Of a DNA stretch of 64,000 bases, positions 30,965 through 42,388 are shown piece by piece (within the stretch, counting starts at the first letter, position 1; each line of letters begins with the position of its first letter). The position numbers and the translations under genes were made by a program. The notes under the pieces are model-generated. The model was not told the DNA's origin, did no database searches, and saw only the letters and a program-made list of their open reading frames with translations. The stretch spans positions 24,369 to 88,368 of the forward strand of contig JFLJ01000108.1 of NCBI GenBank assembly GCA_000634115.1, written 5' to 3'. The DNA comes from Prochlorococcus sp. scB241_528O2 (GTDB lineage: Bacteria > Cyanobacteriota > Cyanobacteriia > PCC-6307 > Cyanobiaceae).

Positions 30965-32131
30965 ATGGTTGAAGAAAGTATTAATAAAAATTGGGATTGG
31001 TGGCCTTTATTCCCTTTATATCCATATGGGCAAAAGAAAACCATTTTAAGGGAGCTAATTCCTGATCAAATATGGTCTTTGGAACAAATACAGGGTCTTT
31101 ATTATGTTGCAGTTCCAATAAGAATGACAGTAATAAAGGTTGATAATGGTTTGATGCTAATAAATCCCTTACCTCCTACAAAAGAATTAATAAATGAGTT
31201 AGAAAAATTAATTGCGATTCATGGAAAAGTAACAACAATAATTCTCGCAAGTGCTTCTGGACTAGAACATAAAATAGGACTTCCAGCTCTTTCAAGAATC
31301 TTTAAAGAATCAGAAATTTGGCTTTGTCCTGGACAGTGGAGTTTTCCCATAAATCTGCCACTAGATTTTTTAGGAATTCCATCAAAAAGAACAAGAATAC
31401 TTTTTGATGAAGGTACCCCATATACAGATTCTTTTAAATGGTCCTCATTAGGCCCTCTTAATTTAGGACTTGGAAGATATCAGGAGATAAGCTGTTTTCA
31501 TTATTCTACGAAAACTCTTCATGTAACAGACGCAATAGTTGGAATAGACTCCACACCACCTGAGATATTTAATTTTGATCCAACTCCTCTTCTTTTCCAT
31601 TCTAGAGAGAGAGGTGATGAACCTTTGATTGACTCCATCGAGCAAAGAAAAAAAGGATGGAAAAGGTTAGTTTTATTTTCATCTTTTTTGAAACCAGGTA
31701 AATTGAATATTCCACCTTTAAAAGAAATATTTAAGTATTCATTCAAAAAAGATCTTAGAAATTGGAGATCTCATTTTGGTATCTATCCTTTTTTATGGGA
31801 TGAAGATTGGGAATCCTCTCTTGTTGAAATAATGGGTAAAGATATTCCTAAGATTCAAATTGCACCAGTTTTGCAAAAATTAATTTTTCCGCGTTCAAAA
31901 GAAGTGTTACTCAAATGGTTAGAAAATATCAAGTCTTTTGAAGATATGGAATATTTAATTCCAGCTCATTTTACGGCACCAATAAAATTTTCAATAGAAG
32001 ATTGTCAGAAATTAATTAATGAAATTAATTCCAAAAAGTGGGACAAACTACCAGAGGATAATAAATTTTTGATGGGTTTATATAGAAAGTTGTATGAACT
32101 AGGAATAATTCCTGAAGAAGTCAATCTTTAA
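30965..32131 (+). CDS. DUF4336 protein (metallo-beta-lactamase-like)
   Basis: This 388-residue protein matches the DUF4336 layout: a short Trp-rich lead (NWDWWPLFPLYPYG), then VPIRMTVIKVDNGLMLINPLPP as the first strands of a beta-lactamase-like fold, then ASASGLEHKIGLPAL with a single His. The normal HxHxDH zinc motif is not seen. Late blocks are CFHYSTKTLHVTDAIVGI and YLIPAHFTAPI. It starts 2 bases after mntB, so it is likely co-transcribed with the metal transporter. Whether it handles metal or is an unrelated passenger is unknown. Confidence 0.75.
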   Translation: MVEESINKNWDWWPLFPLYPYGQKKTILRELIPDQIWSLEQIQGLYYVAVPIRMTVIKVDNGLMLINPLPPTKELINELEKLIAIHGKVTTIILASASGLEHKIGLPALSRIFKESEIWLCPGQWSFPINLPLDFLGIPSKRTRILFDEGTPYTDSFKWSSLGPLNLGLGRYQEISCFHYSTKTLHVTDAIVGIDSTPPEIFNFDPTPLLFHSRERGDEPLIDSIEQRKKGWKRLVLFSSFLKPGKLNIPPLKEIFKYSFKKDLRNWRSHFGIYPFLWDEDWESSLVEIMGKDIPKIQIAPVLQKLIFPRSKEVLLKWLENIKSFEDMEYLIPAHFTAPIKFSIEDCQKLINEINSKKWDKLPEDNKFLMGLYRKLYELGIIPEEVNL

Positions 32132-32137
32132 AAACTA

Positions 32138-32473
32138 TTATTCTTCAATAGACATGTTTTCATCATTTTTAAGAGTTTGTTCCAGCTCTTTTCTTTGCTC
32201 CATTTGCCTTAAAAAATATCCTGTCATCATTGCCGAAGATAATAAATTGGCAATGTTTTCTTTTGAAGATGTTATTTTCATATCAAATTGATCTGAAGGA
32301 AGCATTCCAAGAAGACCTTGAACATTATGTCTAATAATTTCTTGAATATCTTCACTAGCTGATTTTGCTACTCTTTGCAAAACTTCTGGAGATTGTTTTT
32401 GTAAATATTGGATTAAATCATTCTCATCATTTGGATCATTATTTTCAGTAGCAAGAAATTCTGGATTAAACAT
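32138..32473 (-). CDS. DUF760 family protein
   Basis: This is a 111-residue helical protein. The core LIQYLQKQSPEVLQRVAKSASEDIQEIIRHNVQGLLGMLPSD resembles DUF760, a family shared by cyanobacteria and chloroplasts, where plant members are stromal and affect plastid ribosomes or proteins in ways not fully known. A charged, acidic tail closes the protein. It is convergent with the DUF4336 gene (6 bases between stops) and follows lepB by 45 bases on the minus strand. Confidence 0.75.
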   Translation of the reverse strand: MFNPEFLATENNDPNDENDLIQYLQKQSPEVLQRVAKSASEDIQEIIRHNVQGLLGMLPSDQFDMKITSSKENIANLLSSAMMTGYFLRQMEQRKELEQTLKNDENMSIEE

Positions 32474-32518
32474 TTCTACAACTTCAAGATATAAAAACCC
32501 TACAACATCACGTACCCA

Positions 32519-33103
32519 TTAATCTAAATTATTAAGGGCAGGGAACCGAATAGGTCCAATTTTATTAAACGGCCAATATCTAAAAATAGCTTTACCAATA
32601 ATCTTTTCATAAGGTAAAAATCCCCAAATATGTGAGTCCATACTATTGTTTCTATTATCTCCCATCACCCATAATGCCTCTTCTGGAACAATAAAAGGCC
32701 CTATTGAATAATTAATATTTTTGTCAAAAGGATAATTATCTTGAGCGATATCATTTAAGTAAAGGTTACCTTCTTTTACTTCTATCTTGTCTCCAGGTAT
32801 TCCAATTACTCTTTTTATTAATGCTGTATCTGATTCATAACCAGCATTAATTAATTGCTCCGGGACATTAAAAACAACTATTTTATTTTTAAATTTTGAA
32901 AGATTTGATTTGGATGTAATTTTAGGGGTTACTTTCTCAACAAGAATTTTGTCTTGTATTTGAAGAGTGGGGAGCATTGATCCGGATGGGATCCATCTTG
33001 GCTCAATAACTTGCCATCGTATAATTAAAGCTATAGATATCCAAATTAAAAGATTTTTTAAATCCTTTATTATTGAATTTCTCTTTTCTTTAGTTTGGGA
33101 CAT
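32519..33103 (-). CDS. lepB: Signal peptidase I
   Basis: This leader peptidase of 194 residues cleaves signal peptides at the membrane. One N-terminal membrane helix (LLIWISIALIIRW) precedes the catalytic Ser block PSGSMLPTLQ. The general-base Lys is in ALIKRVIGIPGDKIEV. A third family block is WVMGDNRNNSMDSHIWGFLP. It is complete and of the short cyanobacterial type with one anchor. It is divergent from menD with 51 bases between the starts. Confidence 0.95.
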   Translation of the reverse strand: MSQTKEKRNSIIKDLKNLLIWISIALIIRWQVIEPRWIPSGSMLPTLQIQDKILVEKVTPKITSKSNLSKFKNKIVVFNVPEQLINAGYESDTALIKRVIGIPGDKIEVKEGNLYLNDIAQDNYPFDKNINYSIGPFIVPEEALWVMGDNRNNSMDSHIWGFLPYEKIIGKAIFRYWPFNKIGPIRFPALNNLD

Positions 33104-33154
33104 GTTTTATTTAATTCAGTTATAAGGAAAAATTCCAAAGCATTTATATAAATT

Positions 33155-34918
33155 ATGACATCATCTATTGAAGGCAAAAATTTTCTTAGAAGTTTACAAC
33201 TTTTAAATCTACTTATAAAAATAGGAGTTAAAAATTTAATATTATGTCCAGGGAGCAGATCAGCACCTATGGCAATAGCTGCTGGAGAATTAAATAATTT
33301 AGGATTGATAAAAATTTTTAATTCAATAGATGAGAGATCTGCAGGATTTCATGCTCTTGGTATTTCTGCTGCATCTGGTAATCTTTCTTTAGTTATTACC
33401 ACTTCTGGAACGGCTGTAAGTAATTTATTGCCAGCAGCAGTTGAGGCCGATCGATCTTGTAAAGGGGTTATATTTCTTACAGCTGATAGACCTTTAAGAT
33501 TAAAAGATTGTGGGGCTAATCAAACAGTAAATCAAGAAGATTTTTTGGGCTCAGTCTGCAGAAGAGTATTAAGTACAAATCTCAATGGACTTCATGAAAC
33601 AGAAGATAATGAAATTTTAAATTTAGTGCGAATTACTGAGAAACAAATATCCTCTTTCCCTGGTCCTATTCATTTAAACATTCCTATAGATAAGCCTTTA
33701 GATATTTCTTTTTATAATAAAAAAAATGTTCTAGAGGTTTTTGAGAAAATTTACTTAAATAAAGAATATGTTTTTCAAGAAGTTGAAATAAAGTCCGACA
33801 AAATTAAATTCTTAGAAATTTCAAAAAGTCTAAATTTAGATAAATCAGGAATTATTTTGGTAGGTCCCTATCAAGGTTCCATAAAGGACTTGTCGTCTTT
33901 TAATAAATCTTTAGAAAAATTACAAGAAATTACTGGTTGGCCAGTTTTTGCTGATCCTGTTTCAGGTGTGGATTCCGATTTGAGAGGATTAGTTGTAAAT
34001 TGGGAATTAGTCTTAAGAAAAAATGAGAATTTAATCAATTGTCATCAACTTTTGAGGCTTGGCCCAATGTCATCTTCAATTGATTTGGAGAAGTTTTTAA
34101 CAATATTCCAAGGTATTCAAATCCTTATCAAGGAAAAAAACTATAGAAAATTAGATCCTTTAAAAAAATCATTTGAATATGAGTTTGGATTGACAAATTT
34201 TGTTAATCAATTTGTTGAGGAGTTATACAGTAATAAAAAAGTTAAAAAGTCTCTAACTGCATTGGCTTTATATCTAATAGAGGAAGGTGAAAAAATTAAG
34301 AAAATTATAAAAGAGAAAATCACAAATAATAATCAAATTACTGAGTATAGGATTGCAAATCTTGTACCAAAAATTTGGCCAGCTAAGAATCCTATTATGA
34401 TTTCAGCTAGTAGCCCAATTAGAGATTGGCTTACATTTTCTGAAAATCTTACTTTAACAAGAAATTGTTTCAGCTTTAGAGGAGCTTCTGGAATAGACGG
34501 TACTTTATCCCTTGCATTAGGAATTTCTAGAATAAAAAAACCTTTACTTCTTGTAACTGGAGATTTAGCTTTTGTTCATGATATAAATGGCTGGCTTATT
34601 GAAAATTCAGTAGACTTGAATTTAACAATCCTGCTAATAAATAATTATGGTGGAAATATATTTAATCGTATTTATAAAAGCAATATTAAAGAAGATGATT
34701 TGAAAAAACTATTTCTTATGCCTAAAAAAATAAACTGGGAAAAACTCGCTGAGAGCTATCAAGTAAAGTTTAAAAATGTAACGAATTTTGAAAAATTACG
34801 AGAGGCATTCGAATGGAGCATTTCTATCCAGAAATCTGTAATAATTAAAGTTGATATTGATACGGAAAATGAAATTTGTGAAAAAAATGATCTGCTAAAA
34901 AAAATTATTGGCAGTTAA
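33155..34918 (+). CDS. menD: 2-succinyl-5-enolpyruvyl-6-hydroxy-3-cyclohexene-1-carboxylate synthase (MenD)
   Basis: This thiamine-diphosphate enzyme works in the naphthoquinone pathway, used in cyanobacteria for the phylloquinone of photosystem I. It has 587 residues. Motifs include [18 protein letters not shown] near residue 25, [21 protein letters not shown] and the cofactor region [17 protein letters not shown]...NNYGGNIF. The late [17 protein letters not shown] is typical of MenD. menB follows, so this is a short menDB operon. Confidence 0.95.
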   Translation: MTSSIEGKNFLRSLQLLNLLIKIGVKNLILCPGSRSAPMAIAAGELNNLGLIKIFNSIDERSAGFHALGISAASGNLSLVITTSGTAVSNLLPAAVEADRSCKGVIFLTADRPLRLKDCGANQTVNQEDFLGSVCRRVLSTNLNGLHETEDNEILNLVRITEKQISSFPGPIHLNIPIDKPLDISFYNKKNVLEVFEKIYLNKEYVFQEVEIKSDKIKFLEISKSLNLDKSGIILVGPYQGSIKDLSSFNKSLEKLQEITGWPVFADPVSGVDSDLRGLVVNWELVLRKNENLINCHQLLRLGPMSSSIDLEKFLTIFQGIQILIKEKNYRKLDPLKKSFEYEFGLTNFVNQFVEELYSNKKVKKSLTALALYLIEEGEKIKKIIKEKITNNNQITEYRIANLVPKIWPAKNPIMISASSPIRDWLTFSENLTLTRNCFSFRGASGIDGTLSLALGISRIKKPLLLVTGDLAFVHDINGWLIENSVDLNLTILLINNYGGNIFNRIYKSNIKEDDLKKLFLMPKKINWEKLAESYQVKFKNVTNFEKLREAFEWSISIQKSVIIKVDIDTENEICEKNDLLKKIIGS

Positions 34919-34954
34919 ATTTTATTATTTTCTATTTTGAATAATTTAGGATTC

Positions 34955-35812
34955 ATGAAAGTCTTACCTGGGGAAACAACTTTAAATTGGTCACAATGTA
35001 AATCTTATGAGGATATATTGTTTCATAAATCAGATGAGGGAATTGCGAGAATCGCAATTAATCGACCTGAAAAAAGAAATGCATTTAGACCACAAACTGT
35101 AGATGAACTTCTTAGTGCATTTAACATTGTGAGAAATGATGAAACTATTGGAGTAGTTCTTTTTACAGGTGCTGGTCCGGATAAGAAAGGTATTTACTCT
35201 TTTTGCTCTGGAGGTGATCAGAGTGTTAGAGGTGAGAATGGATATGAAAATGATGAGGGGAAACAGAGATTAAATGTACTCGAACTTCAAAGATTAATCA
35301 GAAGTTTGCCTAAAGTGGTTATCGCTTTAGTTCCTGGTTTTGCAATCGGGGGAGGTCAGGTCCTTCATTTGATTTGTGATCTGAGTATCGCCTCCGAAAA
35401 TGCAATATTTGGTCAAACAGGTCCAAGAGTCGGTAGCTTTGATGCTGGATTTGGATCTAGTTATTTGGCCAGACTTGTTGGTCAAAGAAAAGCAAAAGAA
35501 ATTTGGTTTTTATGTAGAAAATACAATTCCGCGGAAGCTCTAGGAATGGGCTTGATAAATGCAATTACAAAGATTGAAGAATTAGAAGCTGAGGGTGTAA
35601 GGTGGGCAAGAGAGATTTTACGAAATAGTCCAACTGCTATTCGTATTCTTAAGGCTTCATTCAATGCGGAGAATGATGGAATTGCTGGTATTCAAGAATT
35701 ATCTGGATACACAACTCAATTATTTTATTCGACTAAAGAAGCTCAAGAAGGTAGAGATGCCTTTCTTGAAAAGCGTCCACCAGATTTTTCTGACTATAAG
35801 TGGACACCTTAG
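34955..35812 (+). CDS. menB: 1,4-dihydroxy-2-naphthoyl-CoA synthase
   Basis: This crotonase-fold enzyme closes the naphthoate ring in phylloquinone synthesis. I chose the ATG at 34955, giving 285 residues. A TTG at 34937 would add six residues, but no Shine-Dalgarno is seen before it. Motifs: [18 protein letters not shown], the oxyanion loop [12 protein letters not shown] and [20 protein letters not shown], then [20 protein letters not shown]. The tail [16 protein letters not shown] is a conserved MenB end. It starts 36 bases after menD. Confidence 0.95.
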   Translation: MKVLPGETTLNWSQCKSYEDILFHKSDEGIARIAINRPEKRNAFRPQTVDELLSAFNIVRNDETIGVVLFTGAGPDKKGIYSFCSGGDQSVRGENGYENDEGKQRLNVLELQRLIRSLPKVVIALVPGFAIGGGQVLHLICDLSIASENAIFGQTGPRVGSFDAGFGSSYLARLVGQRKAKEIWFLCRKYNSAEALGMGLINAITKIEELEAEGVRWAREILRNSPTAIRILKASFNAENDGIAGIQELSGYTTQLFYSTKEAQEGRDAFLEKRPPDFSDYKWTP

Positions 35813-35846
35813 TTTATTTTTCAAAAGAACTTTTTAAAAATTATCA

Positions 35847-37304
35847 ATGAGAATTCTTCTTGCCGCTGCTGAATGTGCTCCAATGATTAAAGTTGGAGGT
35901 ATGGGAGACGTAGTTGGTTCGTTACCGCCATCTTTGATAAAACTTGGTCACGATGTAAGGGTAATAATTCCAGGCTATGGGAAATTGTGGAGTCTTTTAG
36001 AGGTATCGAATGAACCAGTCTTTAAATCAAATACTATGGGGACTGATTTTGCTGTGTATGAAGCAAAACATCAAATACATAATTATGTGATTTACCTAGT
36101 TGGTCATCCAACATTTGACTCTGACCAAATATATGGAGGTGAAAACGAAGATTGGCGCTTTACATTTTTTGCTAGTGCTACTGCAGAATTTTCTTGGAAT
36201 TGTTGGAAACCTCAAGTTCTTCATTGCCATGATTGGCACACTGGAATGATTCCAGTATGGATGCATCAGGACCCTGAAATTAGCACTGTTTTCACAATTC
36301 ATAATTTAAAATATCAAGGACCTTGGAGATGGAAACTAGAAAAAATGACTTGGTGTCCTTGGTATATGCATGGAGACCACACAATGGCTGCTGCCATGTT
36401 GTATGCAGATAGAGTAAATGCTGTCTCTCCAACATATGCGGATGAAATTAAAACCCATGAATATGGTGAAAGCCTCGAAGGATTACTCAATTACATATCA
36501 GGTAAATTGCGGGGTATTCTTAATGGCATAGATCTGGATGAATGGAATCCAGCAAAAGACCCAGTTTTGCCAGCAAAATTTACATTTAAGAATTTAGAAA
36601 ATAGGCTAGAAAATAAGAAAATTCTTCAGAGAGAAATGGGCCTTGAAGTTAATACTAAAAAATATCTTTTAGGTATGGTTAGTAGATTGGTTGACCAGAA
36701 AGGAGTCGACTTACTTTTACAAGTCTCAAGAAGACTTTTGGCATATACTGATTCGCAAATAGCTGTTTTAGGTACTGGAGATAGGTATTTAGAGTCAGGA
36801 TTATGGCAACTGGCATTAGATTACCCAGGTAGATTTTCAGTATTCCTTACCTATGATGATTCTTTATCAAGGCTTATATATGGTGGCTCTGATGCATTCT
36901 TAATGCCTAGTAGATTTGAACCTTGTGGTATTAGTCAACTCCTTGCGATGAGGTATGGTTCTATTCCAATAGTAAGGCGAGTTGGAGGTTTAGTTGACAC
37001 AGTGTTACCTCATGACCCAGAAAATAATATTGGTACAGGGTTTTGTTTTGATCGCTTTGAGCCTATAGATTTCTATACTGCTTTAGTAAGATCTTGGGAG
37101 GCCTTCAGGCATAAAGATAGTTGGGAATTACTTCAAAAAAGAGCTATGAGCCAAGAGTTCAGTTGGCAAAGATCAGCTCTCGAATACGAAATTATGTATA
37201 AAGATGTATGCGGATTAAAGGAACCATCACCAGATGTTGCTGAAGTTGAAAAATTTTCCTACGGACAATCAGCTGACCCATCATTAAAAAAAAGTATGAC
37301 TTAA
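35847..37304 (+). CDS. glgA: Glycogen synthase (ADP-glucose type)
   Basis: This GT5 enzyme elongates glycogen from ADP-glucose. It has 485 residues. The N-terminal nucleotide-sugar motif is [17 protein letters not shown]. Conserved blocks are [35 protein letters not shown] and, in the C-terminal domain, [19 protein letters not shown]. The ATG at 35847 is clear and lies 34 bases after menB. It partners functionally with glgB at 6.4-8.6 kb. Confidence 0.96.
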   Translation: MRILLAAAECAPMIKVGGMGDVVGSLPPSLIKLGHDVRVIIPGYGKLWSLLEVSNEPVFKSNTMGTDFAVYEAKHQIHNYVIYLVGHPTFDSDQIYGGENEDWRFTFFASATAEFSWNCWKPQVLHCHDWHTGMIPVWMHQDPEISTVFTIHNLKYQGPWRWKLEKMTWCPWYMHGDHTMAAAMLYADRVNAVSPTYADEIKTHEYGESLEGLLNYISGKLRGILNGIDLDEWNPAKDPVLPAKFTFKNLENRLENKKILQREMGLEVNTKKYLLGMVSRLVDQKGVDLLLQVSRRLLAYTDSQIAVLGTGDRYLESGLWQLALDYPGRFSVFLTYDDSLSRLIYGGSDAFLMPSRFEPCGISQLLAMRYGSIPIVRRVGGLVDTVLPHDPENNIGTGFCFDRFEPIDFYTALVRSWEAFRHKDSWELLQKRAMSQEFSWQRSALEYEIMYKDVCGLKEPSPDVAEVEKFSYGQSADPSLKKSMT

Positions 37305-37311
37305 TTTTTTA

Positions 37312-38685
37312 ATGGAATTCTCATTATCAGAATTAAATGGAGTTTTGGGTGATATTAAAAATATAGGCGATGGGAAAAAAGATTTTTTAAATTTTAAAAA
37401 TATAAGTATTGATAGTAGAACTTTATTAAAAAATGATCTTTTTATTGCTATTGAGGGAAAAAATTTTGATGGACATATTTTTCTTCCAGAGGTTTTAAAG
37501 AAAGGAGTTAAATCAGTAGTAATTAAAAAAGGTATGCAGAAATTACTCCCCAGTAATTTACCTTATTGGATAGTAAATGACACTTTAGAGGCATTTCAAA
37601 AACTAACATTGCTCAAAAGAAAAAAATTAAATATACCTATGGTTGCCATAACTGGTTCAGTGGGCAAAACAACCACAAAAGAAATGATTGGTGAAGTTTT
37701 AAAGAAACTTGGAAGAATAAAACTATCCCATGCAAATTTCAATAATGAAATTGGTGTTGGTCTTACTATTCTTGCGACAGAAATAGAAGATAAAGTTTTG
37801 GTTCTTGAGATGGGAATGAGAGGTCTTGGTCAGATCGAAAATTTATCTAAATATAGTGAACCGGACATTGCAGTTATTACTAATATTGGGACAGCCCATA
37901 TTGGATTGTTAGGCTCGAAAAAGAATATTACTTATGCAAAGTGTGAAATTAGTAAATTTTTAAATCCCAAAGGAGTTGTAATAATCCCAGCAAATGATTC
38001 ATTTCTAGAGGAAACTCTCAAAAAGTACTGGAAAGGAAGAGTAATAAAAGTAGAATTATTAAATATAGAAAATCAAAGGAAGAGTTTTAACAAAGATGAT
38101 AATTTGCGAGGATTTTATAATCCAATAAATAAAACAATTGTAATCGAAGAAAAAAACTTTGAAATTTCATCTGAGGGATTTCACAATGCTTCAAATTTTT
38201 TGTTTGCTTATGCAGTTGCTGAAGAGTTAGGGATTAATTTTGCAAGTTTTAATAAGTTTAATTTTGCAAGTTTAGAAGGAAGGAATAAAATTCTTAAATC
38301 AGTTAAAACTACAATATATGATGAATCGTATAATGCCTCGCCAGAATCAGTAAAAGCATGTATTAAAAACCTGCTAGAAAAACCTGGAAATCGCTTTTTT
38401 ATATTTGGAAGTATGCAAGAATTGGGAAAAGAATCTGAAAAATACCATAAAGAAATATTCAAATTAATACATAATTCAGAAATAGAGAAATGTGTATTTA
38501 TTTGCGATAAAAAAAATGAAAAATATTACTCTAATTATCTAAAAGATAAGAATAAATTTTTAGTTTTAAACAATATTAAAGATGTACCTAAAGAGATAAA
38601 TAAATCCACAAAAAAAGGTGATTCTATCCTAATTAAAGGTAGTAGATGTTGGCAACTTGAAAAAATAATTGAATTAATTAATTAG
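37312..38685 (+). CDS. murF: UDP-N-acetylmuramoyl-tripeptide--D-alanyl-D-alanine ligase
   Basis: This Mur ligase adds D-Ala-D-Ala to the peptidoglycan precursor. It has 457 residues. The N-terminal SIDSRTLLKNDLFIAIEGKNFDGH is followed by the ATP loop TGSVGKTTTKEM near residue 112. A central block NFNNEIGVGLTIL and late YDESYNASPESVKA are conserved. The long N-terminal domain points to MurF rather than MurD or MurC. Only 7 bases separate it from glgA, and it is convergent with glmU (1 base between stops). Confidence 0.94.
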   Translation: MEFSLSELNGVLGDIKNIGDGKKDFLNFKNISIDSRTLLKNDLFIAIEGKNFDGHIFLPEVLKKGVKSVVIKKGMQKLLPSNLPYWIVNDTLEAFQKLTLLKRKKLNIPMVAITGSVGKTTTKEMIGEVLKKLGRIKLSHANFNNEIGVGLTILATEIEDKVLVLEMGMRGLGQIENLSKYSEPDIAVITNIGTAHIGLLGSKKNITYAKCEISKFLNPKGVVIIPANDSFLEETLKKYWKGRVIKVELLNIENQRKSFNKDDNLRGFYNPINKTIVIEEKNFEISSEGFHNASNFLFAYAVAEELGINFASFNKFNFASLEGRNKILKSVKTTIYDESYNASPESVKACIKNLLEKPGNRFFIFGSMQELGKESEKYHKEIFKLIHNSEIEKCVFICDKKNEKYYSNYLKDKNKFLVLNNIKDVPKEINKSTKKGDSILIKGSRCWQLEKIIELIN

Positions 38686-38686
38686 A

Positions 38687-40036
38687 TCAAGGTTTCTTTC
38701 TTTCCCAATTTTCTATATTTATTTGCTTAGTTCTTGAAATTGCCAATGAATTATCATTGGAGTCTTTAGTGATAACTGAACCAGCACCTGTTGTTACTGA
38801 TTCTCCTAGATTAATAGGCGCTACAAAAACTGTATTTGCTCCAATACTGGAATTTTTACCAATTTTTGTTTGAAATTTTTTCTGACCATCAAAGTTTGCA
38901 GTAATTGTACCTGCTCCAATATTTGTAGACCTTCCAATAATAGAATCCCCAATATAACTTAAATGGTTTACTTTAGATTCTTCCTCAAGTAAGGTATTTT
39001 TTATTTCAACAAAATTTCCTATCTTACTGTAAGAAGATATTTTGGATTTAGGTCTTATATGACTGTAGGGACCAATTTTTATATGATCCATTATCTGAGA
39101 ATCATAAATAGTGGAATTTGAAATTTCACAATTTAATCCCACATTAGAATTTTCAATATAAGTATTTGGCCCAATAACGCAATTATTAAATATTTTGGTA
39201 CTTCCTCTTATATGAGTATTAGCCTCAATTATTACATCTTTGCCAATCTTTGCCTCTTCACTAACTGAGCAACTTGCTTTATTTATAAATGTTACGCCAT
39301 TAAGCATATGTTTTTCTTTAATTGAATTCTGAATAATTTCTTCGCATTTTGATAGTTGTATTCTATTATTAATTCCTTGAAGCTCTCCGTTATCTTCTAT
39401 CTCAAGGCTTAGGGAATTCTTAAGCAAAGATACTGTATCAGTTAAGTAAATTTCTTTCTGATTATTATTGCTTTGTAAGGTACTAATTATTTGTGACAAA
39501 TTTTCCCAGTTAAAACAGTAAACACCTGCATTTATTAATAAATTAAGTCGTTCTTGATTATTGCAATCTTTTTCTTCAACAATTCTCTCTATAAAATCCC
39601 CCTTTATAAAAACTCTGCCATATCCATGAGGATTTTTTTTCTTTGTTGTTATTAAAGAAACATCAGCATTTTTTGAATCATGTATATTCAAAAGTTTTTT
39701 TAGAGTATCAGGCTTGATAAGAGGCACATCCCCATTAAGCACCAAAAGTTTTCCTTGATTATTTTTTATTTCTCTACAAAGTACCTGGATCGCATGACCA
39801 GTACCTAATTGAGGCTCTTGAATTATAAAGTCGATTTTTTTATTGTCTGGTATCGACTCTTTTACTTCTTTTGATTTGTGACCAGTAATTACGAAAATTT
39901 TATCAGGATTTAATTCAACACATGAATTAATTACTCTTTGCAAAAGACTTTTCCCAGAAATTTTATGTAAGACCTTAGGCAATGAGCTTTCCATTCTGGT
40001 TCCCTTGCCTGCAGCCAATATCGCAACGCTTAACAT
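38687..40036 (-). CDS. glmU: Bifunctional GlmU: N-acetylglucosamine-1-phosphate uridyltransferase / acetyltransferase
   Basis: This enzyme makes UDP-GlcNAc for peptidoglycan and lipopolysaccharide. It has 449 residues. The uridyltransferase domain starts [20 protein letters not shown] and has [14 protein letters not shown]. The left-handed beta-helix acetyltransferase begins near 250, with hexapeptide repeats and the block [12 protein letters not shown], ending with [15 protein letters not shown]. It is complete. It directly faces murF at the 3' end, two wall-precursor genes converging. Confidence 0.96.
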   Translation of the reverse strand: MLSVAILAAGKGTRMESSLPKVLHKISGKSLLQRVINSCVELNPDKIFVITGHKSKEVKESIPDNKKIDFIIQEPQLGTGHAIQVLCREIKNNQGKLLVLNGDVPLIKPDTLKKLLNIHDSKNADVSLITTKKKNPHGYGRVFIKGDFIERIVEEKDCNNQERLNLLINAGVYCFNWENLSQIISTLQSNNNQKEIYLTDTVSLLKNSLSLEIEDNGELQGINNRIQLSKCEEIIQNSIKEKHMLNGVTFINKASCSVSEEAKIGKDVIIEANTHIRGSTKIFNNCVIGPNTYIENSNVGLNCEISNSTIYDSQIMDHIKIGPYSHIRPKSKISSYSKIGNFVEIKNTLLEEESKVNHLSYIGDSIIGRSTNIGAGTITANFDGQKKFQTKIGKNSSIGANTVFVAPINLGESVTTGAGSVITKDSNDNSLAISRTKQINIENWERKKP

Positions 40037-40060
40037 ATTTTTTTGAATATATATATAAAT

Positions 40061-40966
40061 CTAACTCCTTAAGGCCGACTTCGTCATGCCCCACTTTTTT
40101 CTCCATTTATTTGTAGATAATAGATTTGAAAATAATTGCTCATTTAATCTTTTCTTGATGATATCGTCTTTACTAGAGTTTAAATCTTGATCTCTATAAG
40201 GAATACTCGCTTTAGTTAAGAGATGTTCCTCTTCCATGACAGATAAATTTTCAAAATTGAAATTGGGTTTCAATTTATTCTTGTCAAGTTTTGCTATTGC
40301 TACAGTTCCCTGACTCCAAAAAGTTCTGTCATTAAAACTTGGTTTAATACTAAAAATCTCTAAACCAAGATTTCTTAATGTCTTTCTTACTGCCGCTGAA
40401 GAAGAATAAGTTATCAAATAACCCTTAGGATTGAGCTTTTCTGTTACCTTAGATAAAAATTCAATTGTCCAAAGTTGTGGACATTTTTGGGGAGAAAAAC
40501 CATCTAAATAAATCAGATCAAATTTATTGGCTGAAGGAATAATATTAATTTTTTTTCTAGCATCACCCCACAAAATTCTACAATTAAAAAATTGATCCTC
40601 AAAGTAATCGTTTAGGTACAATGATTCAAATATTCTTTTGATTTTTGGAGACCATAATTTCAGAAAATATTTATTTCTGAGAGAATATTCTAGAGGCTTT
40701 TTATCAATCTCCAAAGCATACAAATTTAAATAAGATTTTTGCTTAATTAATTCGTTTAATAAAGAAGCAGAATTATATCCTAAACCAAAACATATGTCCA
40801 ATACATTAAGAGATTTGTCCTTAAATCTTTGTAAATCAGAGGGAGCTGTAAACTTAATTTTTGTTTCCTCCAATGCTCCCAATAAGCTATGAAAATTCTC
40901 TTTAAAAAATACACTTCTTAAAGAGTAAGTTCCATCTTTTGTTAAAACTTCTATTAATTCAGACAA
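40061..40966 (-). CDS. MnmC-like (DUF752) SAM-dependent methyltransferase
   Basis: This 301-residue protein is similar to the methyltransferase half of MnmC, which acts on wobble uridine of tRNA. The SAM motif is VLDICFGLGYNSASLLNEL near residue 55, the acidic loop is ILWGDARKKI, and the family motif DLIYLDGFSPQKCPQLWT follows. The FAD oxidase half of E. coli MnmC is absent, as in many cyanobacteria. The start is TTG at 40966, 7 bases after the aroA stop, with no ATG nearby. Which tRNA it methylates is not shown by sequence. Confidence 0.8.
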   Translation of the reverse strand: MSELIEVLTKDGTYSLRSVFFKENFHSLLGALEETKIKFTAPSDLQRFKDKSLNVLDICFGLGYNSASLLNELIKQKSYLNLYALEIDKKPLEYSLRNKYFLKLWSPKIKRIFESLYLNDYFEDQFFNCRILWGDARKKINIIPSANKFDLIYLDGFSPQKCPQLWTIEFLSKVTEKLNPKGYLITYSSSAAVRKTLRNLGLEIFSIKPSFNDRTFWSQGTVAIAKLDKNKLKPNFNFENLSVMEEEHLLTKASIPYRDQDLNSSKDDIIKKRLNEQLFSNLLSTNKWRKKWGMTKSALRS

Positions 40967-40973
40967 AAACTTT

Positions 40974-42284
40974 TTAGTTAGTTAATTGGGCAAGATCTTC
41001 CCAAAAAGCGGGATAGGAAACGTTAGATGCATCTGCTCTCATTATCTTTGAGGTGCCTTTTGCTAGAAGTGAAGCAATAGCAAGACTCATTGATACTCGA
41101 TGATCAGTCTCACTGTCTACCTCCGCAGAATTAAGTTTTGATTGCCCATGAATTATCAATCCATCCTCTTTCTCTGATATCTCAGCACCGAATTTTCGTA
41201 ATTGTCTTGCCATGACTTTTAAGCGATCTGTTTCTTTAACTCTTAATTCCTGCGCATCTTTAATTTCAGAAATTCCATCACAAAAACAGGCGGCCACTGT
41301 AAGAATAGGAATCTCATCTATAAGTTTTGGGAGGACATCTCCTTCAATAGTAAATGATCTTAAATTATTTGCAGTCTTTACTTTAATAGATCCAATTGGT
41401 TCTCCTGCAACTATTGATTTATCTAAAATCTCATAATTGCAACCCATTGAATCCATTACATTTAAGATCCCTGTTCTTGTAGGATTTAATCCAACATTTT
41501 TAATTAAAACCTCTGAATTTGGAACAATAGATGCTGCAATCATCCAAAATGATGCAGAGCTTATGTCTCCAGGGATTAATATTTTCTGACCAATTAAATT
41601 AGGCCCAGACTTAATTACTACATTCCTTCCAAATTCGCCTCTAATACTTATGTCTGCACCAAATGCTTTTAACATTCTTTCGGTATGATCCCTTGAAGAT
41701 GCTGGCTCAATTACTGAAGTAGTCCCAGAAGCTTTGAGGCCTGCTAATAATATTGCGGATTTTACTTGAGCACTTGCTACTGGAGTTCCAATAACACATC
41801 CCTTAAGTTTATTCCCATTAATTGAGATTGGAGCTTTGTTACTGCTTTCTCTTCCAAAAATTTTGCCCCCCATCAAAGATAATGGTTTGCCTACTCTCCC
41901 CATAGGTCTCTCATTGAGAGAACTATCCCCCATTAAGATGAAATTCTTACCTTCTTGACCGGCTAATAATCCCATTAATAACCTCATAGTGGTTCCCGAA
42001 TTTCCACAATTGAGAATTTCTTTCGGCTCTTTTAATCCATTAAGGCCCAAGCCTAAAAAAGTAAAAGGTTCATCTTTATGTATTTTTGGAATATTTACAC
42101 CTAATTTCCTAAGACAATCAGCAGTCGAAAGTGGATCTTCAGAATGTAAAAAACCTTCAATAGTAGTTTCACCCTGAGCAATACTTCCTATTATCAAAGC
42201 TCTATGAGAAATAGATTTGTCTCCAGGTACTTTTATTTTTCCTCTTAAATTACCTCCACCTTTTATTGTGCGGACATTATTCAT
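40974..42284 (-). CDS. aroA: 5-enolpyruvylshikimate-3-phosphate synthase
   Basis: This shikimate-pathway enzyme makes the chorismate precursor, also used by the menD/menB branch. I chose the ATG at 42284 (436 residues); a TTG two codons upstream is possible. Conserved blocks are [54 protein letters not shown] and [19 protein letters not shown]. It has the NSGTTMR rather than LGNAGTA loop, so it looks like the class II (NSGT) type. Confidence 0.95.
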   Translation of the reverse strand: MNNVRTIKGGGNLRGKIKVPGDKSISHRALIIGSIAQGETTIEGFLHSEDPLSTADCLRKLGVNIPKIHKDEPFTFLGLGLNGLKEPKEILNCGNSGTTMRLLMGLLAGQEGKNFILMGDSSLNERPMGRVGKPLSLMGGKIFGRESSNKAPISINGNKLKGCVIGTPVASAQVKSAILLAGLKASGTTSVIEPASSRDHTERMLKAFGADISIRGEFGRNVVIKSGPNLIGQKILIPGDISSASFWMIAASIVPNSEVLIKNVGLNPTRTGILNVMDSMGCNYEILDKSIVAGEPIGSIKVKTANNLRSFTIEGDVLPKLIDEIPILTVAACFCDGISEIKDAQELRVKETDRLKVMARQLRKFGAEISEKEDGLIIHGQSKLNSAEVDSETDHRVSMSLAIASLLAKGTSKIMRADASNVSYPAFWEDLAQLTN

Positions 42285-42388
42285 TTTCAAATTAATACTT
42301 GATAAAATTTTATTTAGTACAAATTAGTTATATATTATCAATAAGTTTGTTTTTTAAAAAAAAATATTCAAAGTAAGTAACTGTTTTC

